Source of the DNA: Oceanivirga miroungae
GTDB lineage: Bacteria > Fusobacteriota > Fusobacteriia > Fusobacteriales > Leptotrichiaceae
Direction: 5' to 3'
Assembly (NCBI RefSeq): GCF_902505095.1
Contig: NZ_CABWIB010000001.1
Coordinates: 310,001 to 374,000 of the forward strand
DNA: 64,000 nt
Positions 46,369 through 55,689 of the stretch are shown piece after piece (the first letter of the stretch is position 1; each line of letters opens with the position of its first letter). The position numbers and the translations under genes were made by a program. A model generated the notes under the pieces. That model worked only from the letters and a program-made list of their open reading frames with translations. It did not search any database and had not been told where the DNA came from.

Positions 46369-46578
46369 TTATTTTAAAGGGTCATATCCTCCATAATTTA
46401 GTGGATGACACCTAAGTATTCTTTTAAATCCTAGATAACTTCCTTTTAATACTCCATATTTTATTATTGCTTGTTTTGTATATTCAGAACAAGTAGGGTA
46501 ATAAATACATCTTTTTTTTAGAAATTTTCTAGATATTTTTTGATAGATTTTAATTAAACTAAGTAATATTTTTTTCAT
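46369..46578 (-). CDS. yidD: Membrane protein insertion efficiency factor YidD
   Basis: 69 residues with the whole YidD signature: LIKIYQKISRKF, then CIYYPTCSEYTKQAIIKYGVLKG (residues 24-46) and LRCHPLNYGGYDPL at the end. Acts with YidC at the inner membrane. The start lies 20 bases inside rnpA. Confidence 0.94.
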   Translation of the reverse strand: MKKILLSLIKIYQKISRKFLKKRCIYYPTCSEYTKQAIIKYGVLKGSYLGFKRILRCHPLNYGGYDPLK

Positions 46579-46894
46579 ATTTTTTAATTCCTTGTAATAT
46601 ATCTTTTCTTAAAATATTATAATTTAATATGTCAAAATCATCTTGACAGTTTTTTTTAGCTACGATTACATAGCTATGGTTTTTATCGAACTTGTCTATG
46701 TCGATTCTTATGACCGATCTAAAAATTCTTCTTAACCTGTTTCTTTTTACTGCGTTTCCTGTCTTTTTACTTGTTACAAAGCCAAATTTTTGTTCGCTTG
46801 TTTTTTTAATAAAAATAATAGTATATTTAGTATATACTTTTTCTCCCTTGTTATATATAAAGGAGAATTCACTTGTTTTTTTTAATGTTTCCAT
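46559..46894 (-). CDS. rnpA: Ribonuclease P protein component
   Basis: 111 residues; binds the RNase P RNA and tRNA precursors. Shows the GEKVYTKYTIIFIKK strand, FVTSKKTGNAVKRNRLRRIFR (the RNR motif, about 37-57) and the terminal helix. Overlaps yidD by 20 bases. A terminator hairpin separates it from rpmH, so it is likely made at a lower level than L34. The RNase P RNA gene was not seen. Confidence 0.93.
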   Translation of the reverse strand: METLKKTSEFSFIYNKGEKVYTKYTIIFIKKTSEQKFGFVTSKKTGNAVKRNRLRRIFRSVIRIDIDKFDKNHSYVIVAKKNCQDDFDILNYNILRKDILQGIKKYEKNIT

Positions 46895-46905
46895 AAATTT
46901 CCTCT

Positions 46906-46938
46906 AAAAAAAATCGGTGTAATTTTTTGGACACCGAT
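46906..46938 (-). terminator. Partial terminator between rpmH and rnpA
   Basis: Read leftward, ATCGGTGT (46931-46938), a ten-base loop, ACACCGAT (46913-46920) and a T-run. It sits inside the operon, so it probably lets only part of the rpmH transcripts go on into rnpA. Confidence 0.8.
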
Positions 46939-46939
46939 A

Positions 46940-47074
46940 TTAAGCTGATAATTTAGCTCTACCTTTATTTCTTCTTCTTTTTAAGACATTACGTCCACTT
47001 TTAGTTTTCATTCTTTCTCTAAACCCATGATCTTTTTTTCTTTTTCTATTATTTGGTTGAAATGTTCTTTTCAT
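46940..47074 (-). CDS. rpmH: Ribosomal protein L34
   Basis: 44 residues, [20 protein letters not shown]... ending KGRAKLSA, the standard bL34 sequence including the [12 protein letters not shown] and LKRRRNKGR stretches. GAGGAAAGAAG precedes the ATG. Classical neighbour order rpmH-rnpA-yidD-yidC follows. Two promoters lie upstream. Confidence 0.96.
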   Translation of the reverse strand: MKRTFQPNNRKRKKDHGFRERMKTKSGRNVLKRRRNKGRAKLSA

Positions 47075-47113
47075 AGTGCTTCTTTCCTCTCTTTTTATTT
47101 TTTAATACAATAC

Positions 47114-47142
47114 ATGATATATGAAACTCAAGTAAAAGTCAA
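47114..47142 (-). promoter_or_regulatory. rpmH proximal promoter
   Basis: Read leftward: TTGACT (47137-47142), 17-base spacer, TATCAT (47114-47119). Confidence 0.6.
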
Positions 47143-47146
47143 GTGT

Positions 47147-47176
47147 ATTATATCATTTAAAATGTTTTTTTGTCAA
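47147..47176 (-). promoter_or_regulatory. rpmH distal promoter
   Basis: Read leftward: TTGACA (47171-47176), 18-base spacer, TATAAT (47147-47152). The -35 box overlaps the stop codon of the 82-residue ORF. Consensus quality suits a ribosomal gene. Confidence 0.8.
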
Positions 47177-47421
47177 TTAAGCGGTAAATCTTCGTCAAAT
47201 ATTTCTTCCATAGGAATTGTTTCATAGAATTTAGATATATTTAATTCTACCCAATCATAAAGATATTCTACCTTTTCAAGATTAGTAATTTCAGTATCAC
47301 TTAGTTTATTAGCTTCTTTTATTACAAATTCTCTAAATTTATTGTGATTTGGAAATTGGTTCATATCTTTAATATCATCTAAAATATTTTCTAAATTTTT
47401 TAAAAATTCAATTTTGCTCAT
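47173..47421 (-). CDS. Small acidic hypothetical protein
   Basis: 82 residues (SKIEFLKNLENILDDIKDMNQFPNH...), helical and strongly acidic, no signal peptide or membrane segment. No family recognised. It is probably real: an excellent Shine-Dalgarno (TAGGAGGG) is five bases from the ATG and a TATAAT lies about 22 bases further up. It takes the place next to rpmH that dnaA occupies in many genomes. Confidence 0.65.
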   Translation of the reverse strand: MSKIEFLKNLENILDDIKDMNQFPNHNKFREFVIKEANKLSDTEITNLEKVEYLYDWVELNISKFYETIPMEEIFDEDLPLN

Positions 47422-47442
47422 AATCCCTCCTAATTTACCTAA

Positions 47443-47448
47443 ATTATA
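47443..47448 (-). promoter_or_regulatory. Probable -10 box of the 82-residue gene
   Basis: TATAAT read leftward, without a good -35 box; divergent from the dnaE promoter about 45 bases away. Confidence 0.4.
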
Positions 47449-47491
47449 TACTAAATAGAAAAAAATTACTATTAAAATGTTTAATTTTCTA

Positions 47492-47500
47492 TGGTATAAT
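47492..47500 (+). promoter_or_regulatory. Extended -10 promoter of dnaE
   Basis: TGGTATAAT, 24 bases before the dnaE start, with no recognisable -35 box. Confidence 0.6.
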
Positions 47501-47524
47501 CAAAATATATGATAAGGAGAGAGT

Positions 47525-50500
47525 ATGTATATAAATTTAAAGCTACATAGCGATTATGACTTATTAGTTGCAGCTAGTAAAATAGAAGATTATTTGGAAA
47601 AAGCAAAGAAAATAAATATGCCATGTATTTCAGTTTCGAATACAAACTTATTTAATGCAATAAATAACTATATTTTATCTAAATCTTATGGGATTAGATA
47701 TATTTTCTCATTAGAAGTAGATGGTTTTAACCTATATGCTAAAAATATAAAAGGGTATAAAAAGTTAATTTATTTAGCAAGTTTAGATAAAGCTAGTTAT
47801 TCTAATTTACAAAAAAATTGCGAAAATTTAGTTGTAATTACAGGGTCATTTAATAGCTATATATATGAAAAATTAAAAAATAATGAATTTGATAAGGCAT
47901 ATGACTTAGTTTTAGAGTATAAAGAAAATTTTTCGGACTTCTATATAGAAATTCCTACATTTATTGCTAAAACTAATTTAATAGATTCATACATACAACT
48001 TATTAAAGCTACTAATGTTAATTATGTAATTACAAGTGATACATACTATTTAGAAAAAGAAGATGAGTATTTACAAGATGTAATACTTTCAATAAAAGAA
48101 AATAAGACAGTATCAAGATTAAAAAAAACATATCCTAGTAATTTATATTTTAAAACATATGAAGAGTTAAAAGATGAATTTATAGAATTAGAAGATGAAA
48201 TTTTTTCAAAAGGAGTTAAAAATACCTTTGAAATAGCAAAAAAATGTGATGTAGAAATTAATTTTAATGAATTAAAATTACCTAAGTATGAAAAAAACAT
48301 AGACGAAAAAGAAGAACTGAAAATAAGGGTGTTAAATGCCTTAGAAAAAATCAATAAATCAGATGACAGTGAATATATAAATAGACTAGATTATGAATTA
48401 GAAGTAATAGATAAAATGAAATTTAATTCATACTTTTTAATAACGCAAGATATAGTAAATTATGCAAGACAAAATGATATTTTAGTTGGGGTTGGAAGAG
48501 GTTCAGCTGCTGGGAGTTTAGTTTCATATTTACTTAATATTACAAAAGTAGATCCAATAAAGTACAAGTTAATATTTGAAAGATTTTTAAATGAAAAAAG
48601 ACAAGGTATGCCAGATATTGATATAGACATAGAGGCAAAAAAAAGAGATTTACTAATAAATTATGTAGTTAGTAAGTATGGAATAGAATATGTATCAAAT
48701 ATTATTAGTTTTTCTAAACTTAAAGAAAAACAAATAGAAAAAGACTTAAAAAGAGTTTTGGATAGGAATGCAAACTTTACTAAAATAATATCTAAACTGT
48801 TAAATAATGTTAGGCATACATCTATTCATGCTTCAGGGCTTATAATATCGCAAGATAAATTAGTAGAAGATGTACCTGTAATTTATGATAAAAATACAAA
48901 TACTAATGTAAGCCAATATGATATGAAAGAATTAGAAAAATTAGGCTTACTAAAAATGGATTTTCTAGCACTAGCTAATCTTGATATAGTTGCAGACACT
49001 TTAAAGGAAATAAATTTAAGTTTAGATGATATAAGGCTGGATGATTCTAATACTTTTTCTATGTATAATAGTGGAGATACGGTAGGAATTTTCCAAGTAG
49101 AAGCTTACGGTATGACAGAACTTATTAAAAAAATGAAAATAAATAGTGTAGAAGATATATCATTAGCCTTAGCCCTATATAGACCAGGACCACTAGCTAG
49201 TGGAATGGTCGACAAATTATTACAAAGAAAAAATAATAATGAAAAAATTGAATATGATATAGATGATTTAAAAGATATTTTAGATGAAAGCTTTGGGGTT
49301 ATAATCTACCAAGAGCAAGTTATGAAAATCGCTACTAAAATTGCAGGATTTAGTTTAGTTGAAGCTGATATACTAAGAAAAGCAATAAGTAAGAAAAAAG
49401 CAGATTTAATAGAAAAATTAAAAGATAATTTCATAAGTGGCGCTATAAAAAATGGATATGAAAAAGAAAAAGTAAAAAAACTTTATGAGTTAATAGAAAA
49501 CTTTGCAGAATATGGGTTTAATAAAGCTCACTCAATATCTTATGCAATAACATCGTATTATACAGCATATTTAAAAACTAACTTTAAAAAAGAATATATG
49601 ACATCTTTATTAAATCATAAGATAACCGATTTTTCTAAGTTAAATGTTTACTATAATGAACTTTTAAAGTACAATATAGACTTATTTGGAGTAGATATAA
49701 ATAAATCAGATATTTATTTCAAAGTAGAAAATGAGGGAATTAGATATGGAATATATAGTATATCAGGAATTAGTAAGAATTTCTCTAATGATATAGTAAA
49801 AGAAAGAGAATTAAGAGGGAATTTTTTAAATATAAATGATTTTGCAGTAAGAATGATAAAATATGGTTTAAATGAAAAAAACTTAAAAATTTTAGCAGAA
49901 AGTGGGGCTTTTCTTGAATTTAATATGACAAGAGCCGAAATAAGTGAAAATGCACAAGAAATAATAGAAATTGCTACTAAGAAAAATGATGATGAAAAAA
50001 ATATTACAAGAAAACTATTTTATACAGGAGAAGTAGAAGAAAAAATATATTTAAAAAAAGATATAAAAGAATACACAAAAGAAAAGATAAACTTATTAGA
50101 GTTTAAAAATTTAGGGATAGCTCTAAAAAATACAAGTAGTTTTGAGTATAAGATGATATATAGTATATTTAGTAATATAGATAACTACTATTTAGCCTTT
50201 GTAAGTTCAAAAGATAAGTTATTTATTAATGGACTAGAGTATGAAGTAAGAAATATTAATTTAAGTATGTATATAAATAAAATTTGTGTTGCAAAACTAG
50301 ATAAAAATAAGATAGTTTCTATATATACTTTAAAAGATAGCTTATTTAGTAAAAATACTAGGGTATATATAAGTATAGATGAATTAAGTGATGATATAAA
50401 AGTAAAATTAAAGGATCTAATTAGAAATAATGGAGGATCTAATAGAGTATTTTTTTATCAAAATAAAAAGAAATTAGAATCTAACACATATGTAGATTTA

Positions 50501-50566
50501 AATTTGGATACTTTAACTAGCTTAGTAAATAAAGTAGGTATAAAAAATATTAGAATAAAGTTGTAG
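47525..50566 (+). CDS. dnaE: DNA polymerase III alpha subunit (DnaE type)
   Basis: Replicative polymerase of 1,013 residues, shorter than the 1,160 of E. coli. The N-terminal PHP domain is degenerate: the usual HxH reads LKLHSDYDLL, with only one His. The palm carries VGVGRGSAAGSLVSYLL (about 319) and the catalytic aspartates in GMPDIDIDIEAKKRD (about 360), then IYQEQVMKIA, FNKAHSISYAITSYYTAYLK and a C-terminal region with a helix-hairpin-helix-like part and an OB fold. AAGGAGAGAG precedes the ATG. A PolC-type enzyme, if present, lies elsewhere. Confidence 0.94.
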   Translation: MYINLKLHSDYDLLVAASKIEDYLEKAKKINMPCISVSNTNLFNAINNYILSKSYGIRYIFSLEVDGFNLYAKNIKGYKKLIYLASLDKASYSNLQKNCENLVVITGSFNSYIYEKLKNNEFDKAYDLVLEYKENFSDFYIEIPTFIAKTNLIDSYIQLIKATNVNYVITSDTYYLEKEDEYLQDVILSIKENKTVSRLKKTYPSNLYFKTYEELKDEFIELEDEIFSKGVKNTFEIAKKCDVEINFNELKLPKYEKNIDEKEELKIRVLNALEKINKSDDSEYINRLDYELEVIDKMKFNSYFLITQDIVNYARQNDILVGVGRGSAAGSLVSYLLNITKVDPIKYKLIFERFLNEKRQGMPDIDIDIEAKKRDLLINYVVSKYGIEYVSNIISFSKLKEKQIEKDLKRVLDRNANFTKIISKLLNNVRHTSIHASGLIISQDKLVEDVPVIYDKNTNTNVSQYDMKELEKLGLLKMDFLALANLDIVADTLKEINLSLDDIRLDDSNTFSMYNSGDTVGIFQVEAYGMTELIKKMKINSVEDISLALALYRPGPLASGMVDKLLQRKNNNEKIEYDIDDLKDILDESFGVIIYQEQVMKIATKIAGFSLVEADILRKAISKKKADLIEKLKDNFISGAIKNGYEKEKVKKLYELIENFAEYGFNKAHSISYAITSYYTAYLKTNFKKEYMTSLLNHKITDFSKLNVYYNELLKYNIDLFGVDINKSDIYFKVENEGIRYGIYSISGISKNFSNDIVKERELRGNFLNINDFAVRMIKYGLNEKNLKILAESGAFLEFNMTRAEISENAQEIIEIATKKNDDEKNITRKLFYTGEVEEKIYLKKDIKEYTKEKINLLEFKNLGIALKNTSSFEYKMIYSIFSNIDNYYLAFVSSKDKLFINGLEYEVRNINLSMYINKICVAKLDKNKIVSIYTLKDSLFSKNTRVYISIDELSDDIKVKLKDLIRNNGGSNRVFFYQNKKKLESNTYVDLNLDTLTSLVNKVGIKNIRIKL

Positions 50567-50571
50567 CTTTA

Positions 50572-50580
50572 TGGTATAAT
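50572..50580 (+). promoter_or_regulatory. Extended -10 promoter of the tandem TPR genes
   Basis: TGGTATAAT, 24 bases before the next start codon and directly behind the dnaE stop. Confidence 0.6.
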
Positions 50581-50604
50581 AAAGAATAAAAAAGGAGAAG
50601 CTCT

Positions 50605-51627
50605 ATGAAAAAAGTAATAATGTTATTATTAGCTTTATCATCGTTTGGTTTTGCTGGCATAAAAGAAGACATAGAAGAAGCTAGAAATTTATATACTCAA
50701 AACAACGTAGAAAAAGCTATAGAAAAATTAAAATCAATAGAATTTGAAGATAAAAAAGGAGAAGATTTTGAATTAGTAAATTTCTCACTATTTAATTTAA
50801 CAAATGATGTATCTTATTTAGAAAGTATATTAGAAGATAAAGATTCAAAAGGTGAATATGCAATACTAGCAAATGAAATATTAGCTAATAATGAAAAAGA
50901 TATAAACAAAAAATTAATTTTACAAAAAGAGTTAAATAAAAGAACAGATAACAAAAATGCAGGATATTTATTAGATGAAGCAATAAGCTTATATATCCTT
51001 GATAACGAAGAAGAAGCAAATAGAATAAATTATTTTATTGATGTTGAAGCCAGCTTAGACATACAAAAGGTATATTATCAGGCTTTAACTAATAGACTAT
51101 ATCAAAATAATTTAGAAAAGTATGCAGCAAAAGCAGCAAATATTTCTTTAAATTTAGATAAAAAAGATACTAGCTATATAGCTAATATATACATATTAGT
51201 TGCAACATATCAGAAAAATGTAGAATCTGTAATTAAATATTTAGGCTCAGCTTTAAAGCTAGATGAAAGTGATAGTATAAAAGAAAAAGTAGCAATAGTT
51301 TATGCAAATAAAAAAGAATATGAAAAAGCTTTAGATATATACAAAGAATTATATAATAAAACTAATAATATAAACTATATTCCGTATCTATTTGCTTACT
51401 CTATTTTAAATAAAGATAGTAAAAATGAAAAAGCTTATTATGAAATTTTAATAAATAGTAAAGAATTTAATTTAAAAAATAAAGATTTAGCTGTATTTCT
51501 AGCTAACTTTGATGTTAATTTATTGGATAGGGCTATAATATATGGAAAAAAAGCAGTCTTAGAAAATGAAGAAAAAAGTAAAGAAGTTTTAGAAGAAATT
51601 ACAAAATTAAAAGAAAATTCTAACTAG
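50605..51627 (+). CDS. Exported TPR protein, first of a tandem pair
   Basis: 340 residues: signal peptide MKKVIMLLLALSSFGFA followed by tetratricopeptide-like helical repeats (for example ARNLYTQNNVEKAIEKLKSIEF, KEKVAIVYANKKEYEKALDIYKELYNKT). Probably periplasmic, with a scaffolding role; the exact function is unknown. It is a paralogue of the next gene along its full length, with long stretches of near-identical DNA, showing a tandem duplication. AAAGGAG precedes the ATG. Confidence 0.8.
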   Translation: MKKVIMLLLALSSFGFAGIKEDIEEARNLYTQNNVEKAIEKLKSIEFEDKKGEDFELVNFSLFNLTNDVSYLESILEDKDSKGEYAILANEILANNEKDINKKLILQKELNKRTDNKNAGYLLDEAISLYILDNEEEANRINYFIDVEASLDIQKVYYQALTNRLYQNNLEKYAAKAANISLNLDKKDTSYIANIYILVATYQKNVESVIKYLGSALKLDESDSIKEKVAIVYANKKEYEKALDIYKELYNKTNNINYIPYLFAYSILNKDSKNEKAYYEILINSKEFNLKNKDLAVFLANFDVNLLDRAIIYGKKAVLENEEKSKEVLEEITKLKENSN

Positions 51628-51646
51628 AAGGAAAGGGAGATATTAA

Positions 51647-52666
51647 ATGAAAAAAGTATTATTATTAATCTTATCACTTGCAACATTTTCTTTTGCAGGT
51701 ATAAATGAAGATGTAAATGAGTCAATACAATATATTAATCAAAAAAATTATGTTAAGGCTTTAGACAAACTAAGAACAATAAGGTTTGATAAAGAAGAAG
51801 GGGAACTATTTGAAAGAGTAAACTTTTCTATATTCCAATTATCTGGTGATTTAAATGAGCAAATAAATGCTTTACAAAAAATAGTTAAAAATAAAGACTC
51901 AAAAGGTGAATATGCAATACTAGCTAATGAATTATTAGCGGACTATGAAAAAGATATTAACAAAAAATTGGCATTACAAAAAGAATTAAACAAAAGAACA
52001 GATAATAAAAATATAGCCTATTTATTAAATGAAGTATTAAGCTTATATAAACTAAATAAAGAAAAAGAAGCTAATAAAATAAATGATATAATAGATAAAA
52101 ATGAAAATTTAGATATAAAAAAGGCGTACTATATAAACTTAGTTGCAGCTTTATACCAAGAAAAATTAGATAACTATGCATCTAAAATATCTAATAGAGC
52201 TCTTAAATTAGATAAAAAAGATTCTGTATATTTAGCTAATGTGTATCTAGTAGTTGCAAATTATCAAAAAAACAATAAATCAGCAGAAAAATATTTAGAG
52301 TCAGCTTTAAAATTAGATAAAAGTGATAATATGCAAGTTAGAGTAGCTGATACATACGCTAAAAATGGTGAATATAAAAAGGCAATAAGCATGTTTGAAA
52401 ATTTATACAAAAAAACAAAAGAATTTAAATATGCAGGAGCAGTACTTCTTTATTCAACTTTAGATAAAGATAGTAAAAAAGAAAACGCTTATTACGATAT
52501 ATTATTAAAAAGTGGAATAAAAAATACTGATATTGCAATATTCTTAGTTAACTATAATAATGAAAAATTATTAGATTCTGCAATAAAATATGCAAAAAAA
52601 GCAGTTTCACAAAATGAAGAAAATAGTAAACAATTATTAGAACAAATAACAAATTTAAAAAAATAA
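51647..52666 (+). CDS. Exported TPR protein, second of a tandem pair
   Basis: 339 residues, same architecture as its upstream neighbour: signal peptide MKKVLLLILSLATFSFA, then INEDVNESIQYINQKNYVKALDKLRTIRF and further TPR-like units. Conserved blocks shared by both include DSKGEYAILANE, KDINKKL, LQKELNKRTDNKN. Nineteen bases separate the two genes, with AAGGGAG in between; ppaC follows nine bases after, so the three probably form one transcript. Confidence 0.8.
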   Translation: MKKVLLLILSLATFSFAGINEDVNESIQYINQKNYVKALDKLRTIRFDKEEGELFERVNFSIFQLSGDLNEQINALQKIVKNKDSKGEYAILANELLADYEKDINKKLALQKELNKRTDNKNIAYLLNEVLSLYKLNKEKEANKINDIIDKNENLDIKKAYYINLVAALYQEKLDNYASKISNRALKLDKKDSVYLANVYLVVANYQKNNKSAEKYLESALKLDKSDNMQVRVADTYAKNGEYKKAISMFENLYKKTKEFKYAGAVLLYSTLDKDSKKENAYYDILLKSGIKNTDIAIFLVNYNNEKLLDSAIKYAKKAVSQNEENSKQLLEQITNLKK

Positions 52667-52675
52667 GGAGATAAC

Positions 52676-53593
52676 ATGGAAGAAATTTTAGTTTATGGAC
52701 ACAGAAATCCAGATTCAGATGCTATATGTACATCAATAGCATATGCCAATTTAAGAAATATTTTAAAAAATAATGAAAGAGCAGTAGCTGTTAGAATAGG
52801 TGAATTAAATGAAGAAACAAAATATGCACTAGAGTATTTTGGAGTAGATAATATACCTTATGTTGATAATGTAGCAGGTAAAAAAATAATAATGATAGAT
52901 CATAATGAAAGAACACAAACTGCTAATGGTTTTGAAGAAGCTAAGGTATTAGAACTAATAGATCATCATAGAATAGCTAACTTTGTAACAGCAGAACCAT
53001 TAAAAGCAAGAGTTGAACCTTATGGTTGCACTTCAACTATAGTTTGTGAAATGTATATGGAAAAAAATATAGTTCCAAGTAAAAAAATGGCAGGAATGAT
53101 GTTAAGTGCAATAATTTCTGATACTTTATTATTCAAATCACCAACTTGTACACAAAATGATATAAAAGCATGTGAATATTTAGCTAGTATTGCAGAAGTA
53201 GACTTAAATAAATACGGAATGGATATGTTAAAAGCAGGAACAAACTTATCTAAAAAAACATTAAAAGAAATTCTAAATATGGATATGAAAATTTTTGAAT
53301 TAGCAAAAGGAAGATTTGGAATAGCTCAAATTAACACAGTAAATGAAAAAGAACCATTAGAAAAGAAAGAAGAATACTTAAAAGAAATAAGTGCTATGAT
53401 AGAAGAATTAAAATTAGATGGATTTATGTTTGTTATAACAAATATATTAACAAATAATTCAGTTGCTATTGTAAGTGGAGAAAAAGTAGATGTTATAGAA
53501 AAAGCATTTTCTAAGAGTAATGATAGTATAATAGAATTACCTGGTGTAGTTTCAAGAAAGAAACAAATAGTACCACCATTAACAAATGCATAA
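52676..53593 (+). CDS. ppaC: Manganese-dependent inorganic pyrophosphatase (family II)
   Basis: Hydrolyses pyrophosphate. 305 residues of the DHH-DHHA2 type: GHRNPDSDAICTSIAYA (about 5-21) with metal-binding His and Asp, IMIDHNERTQ (about 71), ELIDHHRIANF (about 92, the DHH motif), and the C-terminal SRKKQIVPPL substrate-binding segment. AAGGAG precedes the ATG. Followed by a strong terminator. Confidence 0.95.
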   Translation: MEEILVYGHRNPDSDAICTSIAYANLRNILKNNERAVAVRIGELNEETKYALEYFGVDNIPYVDNVAGKKIIMIDHNERTQTANGFEEAKVLELIDHHRIANFVTAEPLKARVEPYGCTSTIVCEMYMEKNIVPSKKMAGMMLSAIISDTLLFKSPTCTQNDIKACEYLASIAEVDLNKYGMDMLKAGTNLSKKTLKEILNMDMKIFELAKGRFGIAQINTVNEKEPLEKKEEYLKEISAMIEELKLDGFMFVITNILTNNSVAIVSGEKVDVIEKAFSKSNDSIIELPGVVSRKKQIVPPLTNA

Positions 53594-53607
53594 GATTAAA
53601 ATTTAAG

Positions 53608-53636
53608 GCTACACTTTATTTAAGTGTAGCTTTTTT
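53608..53636 (+). terminator. Terminator after ppaC
   Basis: GCTACACTT, loop TATTT, AAGTGTAGC and six T residues. Confidence 0.92.
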
Positions 53637-53647
53637 AGGGGGGAAAT

Positions 53648-54910
53648 TTGAATAAAATTATTTTTTCAATAATAATGGTAGCAATAATACTACTTATCAT
53701 TATTATTTTGAGTAAAAAATACAAACTAAACAAAAATCAACAAATAATATTTTGGATTTTAGTTTTGTTTTGGACAAGCGTTACTATAATAAGAGAGTAT
53801 AGAAAAATATACATAGCAGGAAGTATAGCTACAGGTGGATTAGGTCTTGGTATAATAGTGGCTTCTAGTATAACCTCAGCCTATGGTTTAGTTAGCGTAT
53901 TTATTAGAATGCCAGTGTTTTTCTTAACAGATATTTTAAAAAAAAGAAAGATCTTTATACAAATAGCACTAGGATTGATAATAATTACAGGGATATTTGT
54001 TGTAATAAAACCTAGTATAACTACTTTATACTTATCATCTATTGCAATGGGAGTATGTGCTTCAATGCTAGCTATATTTAATTTAATATTCTCTGAAACA
54101 TTTAAAGAAAGTGAAGCATATGTATCAGCATCTATTTTATCAGTAGCACCACTTTTATCTGAGTTTATAGCAGCACCAATACAATATCTGGGAACATATA
54201 AAGATGTTAAAAATTATAGTCTTTTATGGATAGTATCTATAGCGATTGCAATTATTACACTAATGCTTAGCTTTAAAATAGAAGATAGTTCTAATAAAGA
54301 AACATTTTCACTTAGCAAGGTAAAATTTGTAATATCAAATAAGAAATTTTTATTTGCATGCTTTGTTGGTGTAATGATATCTTTTGTTAAATTTTCTACA
54401 AGTGTAAATAATATGGTATACTATAATAAGACATATTTAGATATGCCACCACTACTTCTTGCATACTTAGGTCCTTTATTTTCAGGGCCTCAACTAATAG
54501 CAAGTGTACTAATTGGAACATATTTTAATAAAAAGTTTGGTATAGAAAAAACCTTAATATTTGCACTAAGCTTTTTAGTAGCATTTAATCTAACTATGTT
54601 ATTTACTAAAAACTATATTGTAGCTTTTATAGCATATAGTTTAAATGGATTTGGGTATGGAGCTACATATATAAGCTTATTATCTATGGCTATGGCATTT
54701 TTTAAAAAGGAATATAGAAATATAAGTATGGGAATATATCAAGGATTTTTTGCATTTGGTATATTTTTTGGAGATAGAATATATGTATTAGTATCAGGGG
54801 TTTTAAATGATAAACCAAGAATGATATTTTTAATACTTTTAACTATTTTAATATTTAGCATGCTTATATCAATATTTTCTTTATTATTTAGAAAAAAAAT
54901 GTTAAAATAA
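53648..54910 (+). CDS. Major facilitator superfamily transporter
   Basis: 420 residues, about 12 hydrophobic segments with a basic central loop (SFKIEDSSNKETFSLSKVKF), the MFS pattern. Substrate unknown. It starts with TTG five bases after GGGGGG; no ATG fits the first membrane segment (NKIIFSIIMVAIILLIIIIL). No clear promoter is seen between it and the preceding terminator, so low-level readthrough or an unrecognised promoter drives it. Confidence 0.82.
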   Translation: MNKIIFSIIMVAIILLIIIILSKKYKLNKNQQIIFWILVLFWTSVTIIREYRKIYIAGSIATGGLGLGIIVASSITSAYGLVSVFIRMPVFFLTDILKKRKIFIQIALGLIIITGIFVVIKPSITTLYLSSIAMGVCASMLAIFNLIFSETFKESEAYVSASILSVAPLLSEFIAAPIQYLGTYKDVKNYSLLWIVSIAIAIITLMLSFKIEDSSNKETFSLSKVKFVISNKKFLFACFVGVMISFVKFSTSVNNMVYYNKTYLDMPPLLLAYLGPLFSGPQLIASVLIGTYFNKKFGIEKTLIFALSFLVAFNLTMLFTKNYIVAFIAYSLNGFGYGATYISLLSMAMAFFKKEYRNISMGIYQGFFAFGIFFGDRIYVLVSGVLNDKPRMIFLILLTILIFSMLISIFSLLFRKKMLK

Positions 54911-54933
54911 AATAAAAGTGAATGGAGGATTGT

Positions 54934-55656
54934 ATGAGATATACGAAAAGAATTTTATCTATTTTATTTACACTTATATTTGCAATATCATGTGTAAACT
55001 CAAATGTTCAACTAGATTTTGTCGAACCAAATAAGGGGACATCTAATATTGAATTTAAGATTAGTAAGGAAATCATATCAAAAGAAAAATTTGATAATAC
55101 AGTAAAAAATGCAATATCTTTACTAAAATCACAAAATATAGAAGCAAGCTATAAGTATAATGGAATAGTTAAAGATAATTTATTAAACGAAACTTATGAA
55201 GCACATTCTTATGGGATAGATCTTAAGTTTAATAGTATAGAGGAATTAAAAAAAGCGTTTTCAATATTTGATGATACTATAGAAGTAAATGTTAATAGAA
55301 TGAATGAAAGTAATGTTTATGAAATTGAAATACTAAATTCTGAGTTTGTTGAATATAGCATAAAAGTAAATGGACAAATTTTAACTATAAATGACAAAAC
55401 AGCTAATGAAAAAACTAATGAGGTAGTATTTAAAGATCACCAAAAAAGATATTCATTAACTTATGAATATGCAAAAACAAGTATATTCATGATTATTTTA
55501 ATAGTGTTATTAGTTCTTGCAATTATTTTATTTGCTTTATTTGCAATATTTAATAGAAAATATAACTTAGTAGATAAGGTAAAAGGACTTAAAAAAGAAA
55601 AAACTAATGACGATAAAGAAATTGAAAGCGAAGAAGATATAATAATAACAGATTAA
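54934..55656 (+). CDS. Lipoprotein with a C-terminal membrane segment
   Basis: 240 residues. Signal peptide RYTKRILSILFTLIFAISC ends in a lipobox-like AISC, so the Cys is probably acylated. The middle is an alpha/beta domain (NIEFKISKEIISKEKFDNTVKNAI...), and a hydrophobic segment near residues 183-207 (SIFMIILIVLLVLAIILFALFAIF) precedes a charged tail. The layout resembles LppM-type (DUF3153) proteins, a tentative match. The ATG at 54934 follows GGAGG at five bases; the ATG at 54922 lies on that site and is rejected. Confidence 0.72.
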   Translation: MRYTKRILSILFTLIFAISCVNSNVQLDFVEPNKGTSNIEFKISKEIISKEKFDNTVKNAISLLKSQNIEASYKYNGIVKDNLLNETYEAHSYGIDLKFNSIEELKKAFSIFDDTIEVNVNRMNESNVYEIEILNSEFVEYSIKVNGQILTINDKTANEKTNEVVFKDHQKRYSLTYEYAKTSIFMIILIVLLVLAIILFALFAIFNRKYNLVDKVKGLKKEKTNDDKEIESEEDIIITD

Positions 55657-55689
55657 TTAAAAACTATATATATATTGGAGGAAACACAT

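Noticed and set aside
47422-47524. Replication origin beside rpmH
   Set aside because: The gap is only about 100 bases, has no repeated DnaA boxes, and is explained by two divergent promoters.
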